Source: Bosea sp. OAE506 (lineage in GTDB: Bacteria > Pseudomonadota > Alphaproteobacteria > Rhizobiales > Beijerinckiaceae). From it: 64,000 bases of DNA. Shown one piece after another: positions 1 to 8,340 of the stretch. Positions within the stretch are counted from its first letter, which is position 1. Each line of letters opens with the position of its first letter. Below the pieces are notes generated by a model. It worked only from the letters and a program-made list of their open reading frames with translations. It made no database searches and had not been told where the DNA came from. The stretch spans positions 1,985,001 to 2,049,000 of the forward strand of contig NZ_JBEPOB010000001.1 in NCBI RefSeq assembly GCF_040546595.1, written 5' to 3'. Position numbers and translations under genes: made by a program.

Positions 1-1175
1 ACGACGGGCTTCTCCTTGAGAGGCTGGCCCTGCTTGTAGCGGACATTCTTGAGGATCTGCGGCAGCGGCTCGAAAGCGTGGCAGACCTCTGAGACCGGCT
101 TGTCCTGCCGCTTGACGGCGGCCAGCAGTTGCAGCGCCGCGACCAGACCGTCGCCTGTCGTTCCGAAATCCGAGAGGATGATGTGGCCGGACTGTTCGCC
201 GCCGAGATTGAAGCCCTGGCTGCGCATGTGCTCGAGCACATAGCGGTCGCCCACCGCGGTGCGGGCGAGGCTGAGGCCCAGTCCCGCCAGATAGCGCTCC
301 AGGCCGAGATTGGACATGACGGTGGCGACCACGCCAGGCTGCGTCAGGCGGCCATCCTCCTGCCAGGTGCGGGCAATGACGGCCATGAGCTGGTCGCCAT
401 CGACGACCTGCCCGAGTTCGTCGACGATCAGCACACGGTCGGCGTCACCGTCGAGCGCGATGCCGATATCGGCGCGCAATTCGCGCACCTTGGCGATCAG
501 CGCGTCAGGCGCCGTCGAGCCGACATCCTTGTTGATGTTGAAGCCATCGGGTTCGATGCCGATGGCGATGACCTCGGCACCGAGTTCCCACAGAGCCTCG
601 GGCGCGACCTTGTAGCCGGCCCCATTGGCGCAATCGATGACGATGCGCATCCCCTCGAGGCTCATATTGCGCGGCAGGGTGCGCTTGGCGAACTCGATAT
701 AGCGGGCATGGGCGCTCTCGATGCGCTTGGCGCGGCCCAGCGCCGGCGCGTTCGACAGGCGCGGGGCGAGATCGGAATCGATCAGCTTGGAGATCTCGGC
801 CTCGACCTCGTCGCTGAGCTTGTAGCCGTCGGGGCCGAACAGCTTGATGCCGTTGTCCTCATAGGGGTTGTGCGAGGCGGAGATCATCACGCCGAGATCG
901 GCGCGCATCGAGCGCGTCAGCATCGCGACCGCCGGCGTCGGCATCGGGCCGAGCAGCATCACGTCCATGCCGACCGAGGTGAAGCCGGCGACCATGGCGT
1001 ATTCGATCATGTAGCCGGAGAGGCGCGTGTCCTTGCCGATCACGACGCGGTGGCGATGGGAGCCGCGCTGGAAGGCGAGACCCGTCGCCTGGCCGACCTT
1101 GAGAGCGAGGTCCGGCGTGATCACGCCATTGGCGCGCCCGCGAATGCCGTCGGTCCCGAAGTATTTGCGTGTCAT
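1..1175 (-). CDS. glmM: Phosphoglucosamine mutase, C-terminus cut by window edge
   Basis: GlmM converts glucosamine-6-phosphate to glucosamine-1-phosphate in the cytoplasm, a step toward UDP-GlcNAc for peptidoglycan and LPS. The protein begins [13 protein letters not shown], the family's invariant N-terminus, from an ATG at 1175-1173. The active-site phosphoserine loop SASHNP lies near residue 101 and the metal-binding loop DGDADR near residue 244. About 391 of the usual 445-450 residues are visible; the gene runs off the left edge, so the C-terminal phosphate-binding domain is mostly missing. No stop codon is seen because of the edge, not because of damage. Confidence 0.96.
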   Translation of the reverse strand, partial: MTRKYFGTDGIRGRANGVITPDLALKVGQATGLAFQRGSHRHRVVIGKDTRLSGYMIEYAMVAGFTSVGMDVMLLGPMPTPAVAMLTRSMRADLGVMISASHNPYEDNGIKLFGPDGYKLSDEVEAEISKLIDSDLAPRLSNAPALGRAKRIESAHARYIEFAKRTLPRNMSLEGMRIVIDCANGAGYKVAPEALWELGAEVIAIGIEPDGFNINKDVGSTAPDALIAKVRELRADIGIALDGDADRVLIVDELGQVVDGDQLMAVIARTWQEDGRLTQPGVVATVMSNLGLERYLAGLGLSLARTAVGDRYVLEHMRSQGFNLGGEQSGHIILSDFGTTGDGLVAALQLLAAVKRQDKPVSEVCHAFEPLPQILKNVRYKQGQPLKEKPV

Positions 1176-1307
1176 GTCGTGTCCGTCCAACCGGGCGAGG
1201 AGCCCGCTCGGCTGCGTTCTATAGCGGGAATTGGTTTCCGCCTTCTCACGTTTTGTGACGGATCGTAGATGGGCGGCACCGACTTGAGTGCCTTACCCCA
1301 AACGCGC

Positions 1308-1402
1308 CGTCCTCCCGGGCGGAGCGGAGCGCAGACCCGGGACCCATTCCGGAACGGCTCAGGCATGGATCCCGGGTCTACCTACGGTCGCCCGGGATGA
1401 CC
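1308..1402. repeat. Intergenic palindromic repeat (CCCGGGATGAC family)
   Basis: An imperfect inverted repeat, with CGTCCTCCCGGGC at the left end and GCCCGGGATGAC at the right, and an inner pair around GGATCCCGGGTC. It resembles the elements at 20899-21007 and 38662-38768. It sits between glmM and the idonate dehydrogenase gene, whose 3' ends and 5' ends leave 248 bases here. Confidence 0.7.
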
Positions 1403-1423
1403 GCGCGAATGAAATCCCTCACC

Positions 1424-2461
1424 TCACCCGAAGGCGAGCTGGACCTTCATCGCCTTCGACTTGTCGGCGGCGAGGTCGAAGGCCTCGATCGCGCGCTCGA
1501 CCGGGATCGTCGCGGTCAGGAGCGGCGAGAGGTCGATCGTCTTCGAGCCGATCATCGCCACCGCCCAGTCGAACTCCTCATGGAAGCGGAAGGAGCCGCG
1601 CAGGTCGAATTCCTTGGCGACGACGACGTTCATCGGCAGAGTGAAATTGCCGCCGACGCCGATCTGCACGATCACACCGCCGGAGCGCACCACGTCGAAG
1701 GCGCCGGTCAGCGCATGCTGGTTGCCCGAGGCCTCGAACATGACGTCGAAGGCGCCCTTCTCGGCGCCGTATTCGGCCTTGAGCCGCTCCGGCTCGGCCA
1801 TGACGTTGATGGCGCGGCTGGCGCCCATCTTCAGTGCTGTCGGCAGGGGCCCGTCGACCACGTCGGTGGCGACGATCTCGGCCGCGCCGGCGGCCTTGGC
1901 GGCGATGATGGTGAGGATCCCGATCGGCCCCGAGCCGGTGACGAGGACGCGCTTGCCGAGCAGCGGGCCGGCCCGCTTGACGGCGTGGAGGCAGACCGCG
2001 AGCGGCTCGGCGAAGGCGGCCTCGGCCGCGCTGACATGGTCGGCGACCTTCACCGCCTGGCGTTCCTCGATGACGAGCATCTCGCGGAAGCCGCCCTGGA
2101 CATGGGGGAAGCGCATGGCGCTGCCATAGAACAGCATGTCCGTGCAGTGCTGCTGCTGGCCCATCTGGCAGTAGCGGCAATGGCCGCAGGCGCGGCTGGG
2201 ATTGACGGCAACGCGATCGCCCACCTTGACGCGGGTGACCTCGGCGCCGACGCATTCGATCCGGCCGGCGATCTCATGGCCGAGGATCAGCGGCTCGCGC
2301 ACGCGGATCGTGCCGAAGCCGCCATGCAGGTAGTAATGCAGGTCCGAGCCGCAGATGCCGCCGGCCTCGATCTTGACGCGGACCTGCCGCGGACCGGGTT
2401 CGCCGACGGCGACCTCGTCGATGCGGAGGTCCTTTTCGGCATGGATGACGACGGCGCGCAT
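1424..2461 (-). CDS. idnD: L-idonate 5-dehydrogenase (zinc-type MDR)
   Basis: A 345-residue zinc-dependent medium-chain dehydrogenase that most resembles L-idonate 5-dehydrogenase, oxidising L-idonate to 5-keto-D-gluconate with NAD(P)+. The catalytic zinc ligands are in CGSDLHYY (Cys37) and LGHE near residue 61; the structural zinc lobe has the four cysteines of CGHCRYCQMGQQQHC near residues 92-106; the dinucleotide motif is VTGSGPIG. It is divergent from a gluconate 5-dehydrogenase-like SDR, 147 bases apart, which supports the idonate/5-ketogluconate role over other sugar-alcohol dehydrogenases. A palindrome between them could bind a shared regulator. Sorbitol or threonine dehydrogenase activity cannot be excluded from sequence. 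Confidence 0.85.
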   Translation of the reverse strand: MRAVVIHAEKDLRIDEVAVGEPGPRQVRVKIEAGGICGSDLHYYLHGGFGTIRVREPLILGHEIAGRIECVGAEVTRVKVGDRVAVNPSRACGHCRYCQMGQQQHCTDMLFYGSAMRFPHVQGGFREMLVIEERQAVKVADHVSAAEAAFAEPLAVCLHAVKRAGPLLGKRVLVTGSGPIGILTIIAAKAAGAAEIVATDVVDGPLPTALKMGASRAINVMAEPERLKAEYGAEKGAFDVMFEASGNQHALTGAFDVVRSGGVIVQIGVGGNFTLPMNVVVAKEFDLRGSFRFHEEFDWAVAMIGSKTIDLSPLLTATIPVERAIEAFDLAADKSKAMKVQLAFG

Positions 2462-2512
2462 GGCGGCTTCTCCCTGCGAGGGCGACGACGCCCGCCCTCA
2501 TTCTGTGTCGGC

Positions 2513-2528
2513 TCGATTGTCTAATCGA
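2513..2528. promoter_or_regulatory. Palindrome in idnD/SDR divergent promoter
   Basis: TCGATT-GTCT-AATCGA is a perfect 6-4-6 inverted repeat in an AT-rich patch of the divergent intergenic region. Its position suggests an operator controlling both genes. The regulator is not encoded in the window. Confidence 0.5.
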
Positions 2529-2608
2529 TTGAAAGATGCTTACCGAAAGCGGCGGCACCGGCGCAAACGCAAACTGCCGCAGATGCTTCACCCTCGCGAG
2601 GATCGGCC

Positions 2609-3376
2609 ATGTCTCTGTCGCTGTTCAGTCTGGAGGGCAAGATCGCCCTCGTCACCGGCTCCGGTCAGGGCATCGGGCTGGCGCTGGCGGAAGGGCTGTC
2701 GGAAGCCGGCGCGCATGTCGTGCTGAACGGACGCGACCGAGCCAAGCTGAAACGCGCCGCGCAGGCGATTTCGGCGGCGGGCCGCAAGGTCTCGGTGGCG
2801 CCCTTCGACGTCACCGACCAGGCGGCCGTCGAGGCGGGCGTCGCCATGATCGAGGCCGAGATCGGGCCGATCGACATCCTCATCAACAATGCCGGCATGC
2901 AGAAGCGCGCGCCGATCCACGAGTTCCCGGTCGATGGCTGGCACGAGGTGATGGCGACGAACCTGCACTCGGTGTTCTACGTCACCCAGGCCGTGACCAA
3001 GCGGATGCTTCCGCGCAAGCGCGGCAAGATCATCAGCATCGGCTCGGTGATGAGCGAGCTCGGTCGGGCGACGATCATCCCCTACACGGCCTCGAAGGGC
3101 GCGGTGAAGATGATGACGCGCGGGCTCGCCGCCGAACTCGGCAAGCACAACATCCAGGCCAATGCGATCGGCCCGGGCTATTTCACCACAGAGATCAACA
3201 AGGCGCTGATCGCCGACGAGGCCTTCACCGCCTGGGTCTGCAACCGGACGCCGGCCGGGCGCTGGGGCGAGACGAAGGAGCTGGTCGGCGCGGCGATCTT
3301 CCTGTCGTCGGCGGCCTCCGACTACGTCAACGGCCATCTGCTGATGGTCGATGGTGGATTGACCGCGGTGGTGTGA
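2609..3376 (+). CDS. SDR oxidoreductase, probable gluconate 5-dehydrogenase
   Basis: A 255-residue classical short-chain dehydrogenase/reductase. TGSGQGIG (residues 16-23) binds the cofactor, NNAG lies near residue 92, and the catalytic Tyr-x-x-x-Lys is in YTASKG near residue 159. The sequence pattern matches gluconate 5-dehydrogenase (5-keto-D-gluconate reductase, IdnO/Gno), which would reduce the product of the divergent idonate dehydrogenase to D-gluconate. Start ATG follows a plausible AGGATCGG ribosome site. Substrate assignment rests on similarity plus neighbourhood; many SDRs share this architecture. Confidence 0.8.
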   Translation: MSLSLFSLEGKIALVTGSGQGIGLALAEGLSEAGAHVVLNGRDRAKLKRAAQAISAAGRKVSVAPFDVTDQAAVEAGVAMIEAEIGPIDILINNAGMQKRAPIHEFPVDGWHEVMATNLHSVFYVTQAVTKRMLPRKRGKIISIGSVMSELGRATIIPYTASKGAVKMMTRGLAAELGKHNIQANAIGPGYFTTEINKALIADEAFTAWVCNRTPAGRWGETKELVGAAIFLSSAASDYVNGHLLMVDGGLTAVV

Positions 3377-3402
3377 GGGCGGCCTTAGCGCGTTAGACAT
3401 CC

Positions 3403-3480
3403 CGTCATTGCGAGCGCAGCGAAGCAATCCAGCGCTGCGTTCTATGCCTTCTGGATTGGTTCGCTGCGCTCGCAATGACG
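3403..3480. repeat. Palindromic repeat, CGTCATTGCGAG family copy 1
   Basis: Left arm 3403-3432 starts CGTCATTGCGAGCGCAGCG and right arm 3451-3480 ends CGCTCGCAATGACG; the arms are near-perfect reverse complements of about 30 bases around an 18-base centre. Other copies are at 19356-19437, 21048-21128 and 32829-32907. Confidence 0.9.
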
Positions 3481-3501
3481 GCAAGGCGAAATTTGCGGGC
3501 T

Positions 3502-3918
3502 TCAGGCCTTTTCTTCGGCGAGCGGGCGGCCTTCGCGGGCTGCACGCGCCCGTTTCTCGAACTCCTTGCGGATGCCCTCGATCTTCTCCTCGTCGAGCTC
3601 CTCTAGATCCATCAGCTCCTGACGGGCGCCCTCGACCTTTGCGAGCAGCTCGTCGAGCTTGATCTGCATCGCGGCCGTGTCGCGGTTCTGGCTGTTCTGG
3701 ATGATGAACACCATCAGGAAGGTGATGATGGTGGTGGAGGTGTTGATCACCAGCTGCCAGGTGTCGTTGAAGCCGAAGAAGGGCCCCGACAGGCCCCAGA
3801 TCACGATGGCCGAGACCGCGACGGCGAAGGTTTGCGGCTTGCCGGCCCAGCGTGCGGTCGCCTGCGAGAGGCGGGTGAAGAGCGTGCGGTTGGTGAGCGG
3901 ATCGGAACGCGATGCCAT
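3502..3918 (-). CDS. Low-affinity iron permease family membrane protein
   Basis: A 138-residue protein beginning MASRSDPLTNRTLF. It has two predicted transmembrane segments (about residues 29-47 and 55-75, the second rich in Ile/Thr/Phe) followed by the motif FIIQNSQNRD and a charged, helical C-terminus (DELDEEKIEGIRKEFEKRAR). This is the layout of the small 'low affinity iron permease' family; iron transport by these bacterial members is not well shown. The chosen start has a GGGGGA ribosome site; the longer open frame upstream has none. The gene stands alone, 77 bases from the sigma factor stop. Confidence 0.75.
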   Translation of the reverse strand: MASRSDPLTNRTLFTRLSQATARWAGKPQTFAVAVSAIVIWGLSGPFFGFNDTWQLVINTSTTIITFLMVFIIQNSQNRDTAAMQIKLDELLAKVEGARQELMDLEELDEEKIEGIRKEFEKRARAAREGRPLAEEKA

Positions 3919-3995
3919 GACGAAGTCCCCCTGACCCCTGTGGATCGCAGGGTTCAACGTCCGGCGGATCGTGCGCGTTCCCCGCTCGGCGAGGC

Positions 3996-5243
3996 TCAAT
4001 CCGCCCGGCGCTGCGACGCCTGCATCAGGAAGTCCCGTACGGCCGGATCGCTGCTCAGGCCGATGGCGCGCTTATAGGCTTCGCGGGCGGCCTCACCCTG
4101 TCCGGACCGGCGCAGCAGATGGGCCTTGAGGGCCCAGAAGGGCTGGTAGGACAGGACGTCGCCGGGTGGCAGCTCGGCCAGGGCCGCGAGCCCGGTCTCT
4201 GCGCCGGATGCCTCCGCCAAAGCCGCTGCCCGGCTGACCAGCACGCCGGTCGTCGGTGCGAGCCGGGCGAGCCCCTCATAGAGCCGGGCCAGGGCTGCGG
4301 CGTCGGTGTGTCCCGTCACCGCTCTTGCGGCATGGACGGACTGGATTGCCGCCTCGAGCTGGAACGGCCCCAATGTCGCGTGGCGGGCGGCTCGCGCCAG
4401 CTCGGCTTCCGCCTCCTTGATCAGCGCGGCAGACCAGCGCGCGGTGTCCTGCTCGGCGAGGGGCACGAAGGCGCCGTCGGCCGCCCTGCGGGCCTCGCGC
4501 CTCGCCTCGCCATGCAGCATCAGCGCGAGCAGGCCCCGCGCCTCGGGCTCGCCAGGCAGGAGCTGGATGACGAGCCGCGCCAGCCAGATCGCCTCCTCCG
4601 CGAGGCCGCGGCGCCGGGGATCGGCGCCTGCAATATCCTCCCAGCCGCTGCCATAGGCAGCGTAGATCGCCTGCAGCACGGCATCGAGCCGGCCGGGCAG
4701 CTCGGCCTGTTCGGGAATGGCGAAGGCGATGCGGGCATCGCGGATCTTGGCCTTGGCACGCACCAGGCGCTGCCCGAGCGCCGCGGGCGAGGTCAGGAAG
4801 GCCTGGGCGATGCGGGCAGCATCGAGGCCCAGCACAGTCTGCAGCATCAGCGGTGCGCGGGCGGCGGCGTCGATCGCCGGATGGGCACAGACGAAGAGCA
4901 GCTTGAGCCGCTCATCGGGAAAGGCTGCGCCGTCGGCGCTCGCATCCTGCTCCGCCAACAGGGTCAGGGTCGGCTCCGCCGCGGCGCGGATGGTTTGGCG
5001 GCGCCGCCCGTCGATCAGCTGGCGACGCGCGGTCGTCAGCAGCCAGGCCTCCGGACGGGCCGGGACGCCGTCCGAAGGCCAGCGGTCGAGCGCCAGCCGG
5101 AAAGCTTCCGCAAGCGCATCCTCGGCTGCCGCCAGATCGCGCCAGTCGCGGGCCAGCAGAGAGAGCAGGCGGCCATAGGAGGCGCGGGCGGCGAAATCGG
5201 CCGCCATCCGCGCCTCGTCGGCGGCGCCGGCCTCCGCTGTCAT
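3996..5243 (-). CDS. ECF42-type RNA polymerase sigma factor
   Basis: A 415-residue ECF sigma factor with a long C-terminal extension. The N-terminal 160 residues hold sigma region 2 (ALAEAFRLALDRWPSDGVPARPEAWLLTTARR) and region 4 (QTVLGLDAARIAQAF); the remaining 240 residues are the helical extension that defines the ECF42 / YlaC-like group (formerly SigJ-like). Known ECF42 genes sit next to DGPF/YciI-domain genes, as here: the upstream YciI stop and this ATG share an A in TGATG, so translation is coupled. The open frame continues upstream to 6335 in frame, but that part lies across the YciI and fghA genes and is not coding; MTAEAG is the start. There is no anti-sigma factor nearby, as expected for this group. 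Confidence 0.85.
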   Translation of the reverse strand: MTAEAGAADEARMAADFAARASYGRLLSLLARDWRDLAAAEDALAEAFRLALDRWPSDGVPARPEAWLLTTARRQLIDGRRRQTIRAAAEPTLTLLAEQDASADGAAFPDERLKLLFVCAHPAIDAAARAPLMLQTVLGLDAARIAQAFLTSPAALGQRLVRAKAKIRDARIAFAIPEQAELPGRLDAVLQAIYAAYGSGWEDIAGADPRRRGLAEEAIWLARLVIQLLPGEPEARGLLALMLHGEARREARRAADGAFVPLAEQDTARWSAALIKEAEAELARAARHATLGPFQLEAAIQSVHAARAVTGHTDAAALARLYEGLARLAPTTGVLVSRAAALAEASGAETGLAALAELPPGDVLSYQPFWALKAHLLRRSGQGEAAREAYKRAIGLSSDPAVRDFLMQASQRRAD

Positions 5244-5611
5244 CAGGCGGAGGGCTGAGGCGGGGGCGGCAGCACCGGGCGCACCTCGGTCGAGCCATAG
5301 GACGAGGCCGGGCTGCGCGCCGCCCAGTCGAGCGCGGCGTCGAGGTCGGGCACGTCGATGACGAAATAGCCGCCGAGCTGCTCCTTGGTGTCGGGATGCG
5401 GTCCGTCCTGTACCTGGCGCTGGCCGTTGCGCACCCGCACCATCGTGGCGCTGTGGGGCGGCTGCAGGCCTGCGCCGCTGACCACGATCCCGGCCTGGTT
5501 CAGCGCGCCGACATAGGCCATCCATGAGGCCCAGTAGGCCGGCCCCTTGGCGGGGTCGTCGCGCAGGCCGAATTCGGTGTCCGTCTCGCGGAAGATCAAC
5601 ATGTACTGCAT
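5243..5611 (-). CDS. YciI/DGPF-domain protein, ECF42 partner
   Basis: A 122-residue YCII-related protein beginning MQYMLIFRETDTEF. It has the DGPHPDTKEQLGGYFVID segment that matches the DGPF/YciI fold, a dimeric alpha-beta ferredoxin-like barrel of unknown enzymatic role. It is encoded directly upstream of, and translationally coupled to, an ECF42 sigma factor. That pairing is conserved in actinobacteria and proteobacteria, where DGPF genes are targets of the sigma factor. A matching promoter is at 5666-5692. Confidence 0.88.
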   Translation of the reverse strand: MQYMLIFRETDTEFGLRDDPAKGPAYWASWMAYVGALNQAGIVVSGAGLQPPHSATMVRVRNGQRQVQDGPHPDTKEQLGGYFVIDVPDLDAALDWAARSPASSYGSTEVRPVLPPPPQPSA

Positions 5612-5665
5612 GGGGCGAACTCCTCGTCACCTGACGCCGGAGAACCATCCCCCGGCTGGCATGAT

Positions 5666-5692
5666 GACGTCCAGCCCCGGCCGGTTTCGACA
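5666..5692 (-). promoter_or_regulatory. Putative ECF42-dependent promoter (TGTCGA-N17-CGTC)
   Basis: On the minus strand TGTCGA (5692-5687) is followed after 17 bases by CGTC (5669-5666), 55 bases before the YciI start. ECF42 factors are reported to use TGTCGA at -35 and a short CGTC-like -10, so this is probably an autoregulatory promoter of the operon. Confidence 0.6.
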
Positions 5693-5725
5693 GGCGGTCG
5701 AAAAAAATCCGCCGGCCGTTCGCTC

Positions 5726-6565
5726 TCAGGCCTTTGCCAGCCTCTGCGCGTGCCAGGCGATGTGCTGGGCCATGAAGGTCGAGATGAAGTTGTAGGAGTG
5801 GTCGTAGCCCTCCCGCATCTGCAGCTCGAGCGGGATGCCGGCCGCCGCGCAGGCAACCTCGAGCAGCTGCGGCCGCAGGCCCTCGTCGAGGAAGCCGTCG
5901 GCGGTGCCCTGGTCGACCAGCAGGTCCTTCACCCGGTGCCCGTCGGCGATCAGCAGCGTCGCATCGTAAGGACGCCAGGCGCGCTCGTCGGTGCCGAGAT
6001 ATTTCTCGAGGGCGGGGCGCGACCAGCCGGCGGTCGAGGGCTGGGCGATCGGCGCGAAGGCGGAGACGGAGGCATAGCGCTCGGGATTCTTCAGCGCGAG
6101 CGTGATTGCGCCATGGCCGCCCATGGAGTGGCCAAAGATGCCCTGGCGGGTCATGTCGACCGGGAAATGCCGCGCGACCAGCTCCGGCAGCTCGTCGCGG
6201 ATGTAGCTCTCCATCCGGTAGTTGGTGTCGTAGGGCGCCTGCGTCGCATCGAGGTAGAAGCCGGCGCCGGAGCCGAACTGCCAGTTGCCCGGCTCGTCGG
6301 GCACGCTCTCGCCGCGCGGGCTGGTGTCGGGGCAAATGATCGCGACGCCATTGGCGGCCGCGGCGGCGCGGTACTCGCCCTTGTCCATGACGTTTTGATG
6401 CGTGCAGGTCAGGCCCGAGAGATACCAGAGCAGGGGAACCGGCCCGTCCTCGATCTGCGGCGGCAGGAAGATCGCGAAGGTCATCGGGCAGGCGCAGGCC
6501 GTGCTGTCATGGCGATAGACACGCTGCGAGCCGCCGAAGGCCTTCGAGGACGAGACGAGTTCCAT
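5726..6565 (-). CDS. fghA: S-formylglutathione hydrolase
   Basis: Hydrolyses S-formylglutathione to formate and glutathione, the last step of GSH-dependent formaldehyde oxidation in the cytoplasm. The 279-residue esterase-D-type alpha/beta hydrolase has the nucleophile elbow GHSMGG (Ser near residue 146), the family's early motif LSGLTCTHQN and the catalytic His in YDHSYNFI near the C-terminus. It follows the class III alcohol dehydrogenase in the same direction, but a 132-base palindromic repeat (6594-6725) has inserted in the gap, so transcription may partly stop between them. Confidence 0.95.
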   Translation of the reverse strand: MELVSSSKAFGGSQRVYRHDSTACACPMTFAIFLPPQIEDGPVPLLWYLSGLTCTHQNVMDKGEYRAAAAANGVAIICPDTSPRGESVPDEPGNWQFGSGAGFYLDATQAPYDTNYRMESYIRDELPELVARHFPVDMTRQGIFGHSMGGHGAITLALKNPERYASVSAFAPIAQPSTAGWSRPALEKYLGTDERAWRPYDATLLIADGHRVKDLLVDQGTADGFLDEGLRPQLLEVACAAAGIPLELQMREGYDHSYNFISTFMAQHIAWHAQRLAKA

Positions 6566-6593
6566 GGGGTGTTCCTTATGCTCTGGTCGTGCC

Positions 6594-6725
6594 CGTCATG
6601 GTCGGGCTTGACCCGACCATCTCGGAAACCAGTGCCTTTTATGGGGCAGTCGCGCTCTGCCGGGAGGGGCTCCTCTCCCGGCACGCGATTCTCGGGTCTG
6701 CGCTGCGCTTCGCCCGAGAATGACG
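6594..6725. repeat. Palindromic repeat, GTCATGGTCGGGC/GAATGACGG family
   Basis: Starts CGTCATGGTCGGGCTTGACC and ends CTTCGCCCGAGAATGACG. Inner hairpins include GTCGGGCTTGACCCGAC and CCGGGAGGGG...CCTCTCCCGG. Related elements lie at 11462-11565, 12121-12251 and 24054-24145. This copy separates fghA from adhC. Confidence 0.8.
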
Positions 6726-6732
6726 GATGGCC

Positions 6733-7845
6733 TCAGTACACGACCACGCTGCGGATCGACTTGCCCTCATGCATCAGATCGAAGCCGTGGTTGATCTCGT
6801 CGAGCGAGAGCTTGTGGGTGATCAGGTCGTCGATGTTGATCTTCCCCTCCATGTACCAGTCGACGATCTTGGGCACGTCGGTGCGGCCGCGCGCGCCGCC
6901 GAAGGCCGTGCCCTTCCAGACGCGGCCGGTGACGAGCTGGAACGGACGCGTCGCGATTTCCTTGCCGGCCTCGGCGACGCCGATGACGATCGACTCGCCC
7001 CAGCCGCGGTGGCAGCACTCGAGCGCCTGGCGCATGACGTTGACGTTGCCGGTGGCGTCGAAGGAGAAGTCGGCGCCGCCGCCGGTGAGATCGACGATGG
7101 CCTGGACGACCTTGTCGTTGCCGACCTCCTTGGGATTGACGAAATCGGTCATGCCGAACTTGCGCGCCATCTCCTGCTTGGCCGGGTTGATGTCGACGCC
7201 GATGATCTTGTCGGCGCCGACCATGCGGGCGCCCTGGATCACGTTGAGGCCGATGCCGCCCAGCCCGAAGACCACGACATTGGCGCCCGGCCAGACCTTG
7301 GCGGTGTAGATCACAGCGCCGATGCCGGTGGTGACGCCGCAGCCGATGTAGCAGATCTTGTCGAAGGGCGCGTCTTCACGGACCTTGGCGAGCGCGATCT
7401 CGGGCAGGACGGTAAAGTTGGCGAAGGTCGAGCAGCCCATGTAGTGGAAGACCTCGCCGCCATCGCAGGAGAAGCGGCTCGTGCCGTCGGGCATCACGCC
7501 CTGGCCCTGCGTCGAGCGGATCGAGGTGCAGAGATTGGTCCGCCGCGAGAGGCAGGACTTACAGCTGCGGCATTCGGGCGTGTAGAGCGGGATGACGTGG
7601 TCGCCGGGCTTCAGCGAGGTTACGCCGGCGCCGACCTCGCGGACGATGCCCGCGCCCTCATGGCCGAGGATCGCGGGAAACTTCCCTTCCGAATCCATTC
7701 CCGACAGCGTGTAGGCGTCGGTGTGGCAGATGCCGGTCGCCATGACCTCGACCAGGACCTCGCCGGCCCTCGGGCCGCCGATCTCGATGGTCTCGATGGT
7801 GAGCGGCTTGCCGGCTTCCCAGGCGACGGCGGCGCGGGTCTTCAT
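6733..7845 (-). CDS. frmA: S-(hydroxymethyl)glutathione dehydrogenase / class III ADH
   Basis: Oxidises S-hydroxymethylglutathione (formed from formaldehyde and GSH) to S-formylglutathione with NAD+; the family also reduces S-nitrosoglutathione. The 370-residue zinc MDR enzyme has CHTD near residue 40, GHEGAG near 62 and the structural zinc cysteines in [15 protein letters not shown]; the Rossmann motif is [11 protein letters not shown]. Length and motifs are typical. It lies 28 bases downstream of frmR and upstream of fghA, the standard formaldehyde detoxification set. Confidence 0.96.
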   Translation of the reverse strand: MKTRAAVAWEAGKPLTIETIEIGGPRAGEVLVEVMATGICHTDAYTLSGMDSEGKFPAILGHEGAGIVREVGAGVTSLKPGDHVIPLYTPECRSCKSCLSRRTNLCTSIRSTQGQGVMPDGTSRFSCDGGEVFHYMGCSTFANFTVLPEIALAKVREDAPFDKICYIGCGVTTGIGAVIYTAKVWPGANVVVFGLGGIGLNVIQGARMVGADKIIGVDINPAKQEMARKFGMTDFVNPKEVGNDKVVQAIVDLTGGGADFSFDATGNVNVMRQALECCHRGWGESIVIGVAEAGKEIATRPFQLVTGRVWKGTAFGGARGRTDVPKIVDWYMEGKINIDDLITHKLSLDEINHGFDLMHEGKSIRSVVVY

Positions 7846-7873
7846 CGGGCGGTTCCTTCCTCGGTTTCTCGGG

Positions 7874-8173
7874 TCATTTCAGATAGGGGCGGATCACACG
7901 CATGATCTCGCCGATCTCGGCCGGCTCGCCAGCCGGGACAGGGTCGTGGGCGTTGTGATCTCCACAGGCCTGGCCCATCAGCGTCTCGCGCAGATGGCTT
8001 TCCAGCACCTCCGCCATCAGCCCGGTCGCGGCGCCGCGCAGGGCCGAGAGCTGCTGCAGCAGAGCGCCGCAGGGCTCGCCGCGCTCGACGGCGGCGATCA
8101 GCGCATCGGCCTGGCCGCGGATGCGCTTGAGCCGCGTCACCGCGCGCTTCTTTTCCTCGGGGCTATGCGGCAT
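7874..8173 (-). CDS. frmR: FrmR/RcnR-family formaldehyde-responsive repressor
   Basis: A 99-residue all-helical CsoR/RcnR-family repressor beginning [21 protein letters not shown]. FrmR members sense formaldehyde through an N-terminal Pro2 and a cysteine in helix 2; both are here (Pro2 after Met, Cys in [19 protein letters not shown]). The start at 8173 gives the canonical MPHSPEEK terminus and places the operator palindrome 8183-8201 just upstream; the open frame extends upstream but without family similarity. It leads an operon with the dehydrogenase and hydrolase and probably represses all three and itself. Confidence 0.93.
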   Translation of the reverse strand: MPHSPEEKKRAVTRLKRIRGQADALIAAVERGEPCGALLQQLSALRGAATGLMAEVLESHLRETLMGQACGDHNAHDPVPAGEPAEIGEIMRVIRPYLK

Positions 8174-8182
8174 CGGCGCCTT

Positions 8183-8201
8183 GATACTGGGGTGGAGTAT
8201 C
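8183..8201 (-). promoter_or_regulatory. FrmR operator
   Basis: GATACT-GGGGTGG-AGTATC is an inverted repeat around a G-rich centre, the form of RcnR/FrmR operators (ATACT flanking a G/C tract). It lies 9 bases before the frmR start codon, fitting autorepression. Confidence 0.75.
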
Positions 8202-8258
8202 GACGAGCTTTTTCTAGAGGCGTTGCCGGCGGTCGTCAACGCGAGCGCCTGCGCCAAC

Positions 8259-8292
8259 GAAAAGGCGGACGCATCGCTGCACCCGCCTTCGT
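8259..8292 (-). terminator. Rho-independent terminator of the OMP gene
   Basis: Read on the minus strand, AAGGCGG and CCGCCTT arms (8289-8283 and 8268-8262) form a 7-bp stem with a 14-base loop followed by TTTTCG, about 50 bases after the beta-barrel gene's stop. Confidence 0.6.
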
Positions 8293-8340
8293 GAAGCGTT
8301 TTCGTGACGCGAGCGTGGCGCGCGCGCCGAAGGCTCGTGA

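Noticed and set aside
129..1268. Large plus-strand frame opposite glmM
   Set aside because: Antisense of a clearly conserved gene; Ala/Arg/Asp-rich shadow typical of high-GC DNA.
5244..6335. Long minus-strand open frame continuing from the sigma factor to 6335 (779 codons)
   Set aside because: Upstream of MTAEAG it lies in another frame of the YciI and fghA genes, has no sigma-factor similarity, and passes through the ECF42-type promoter; it is a shadow.
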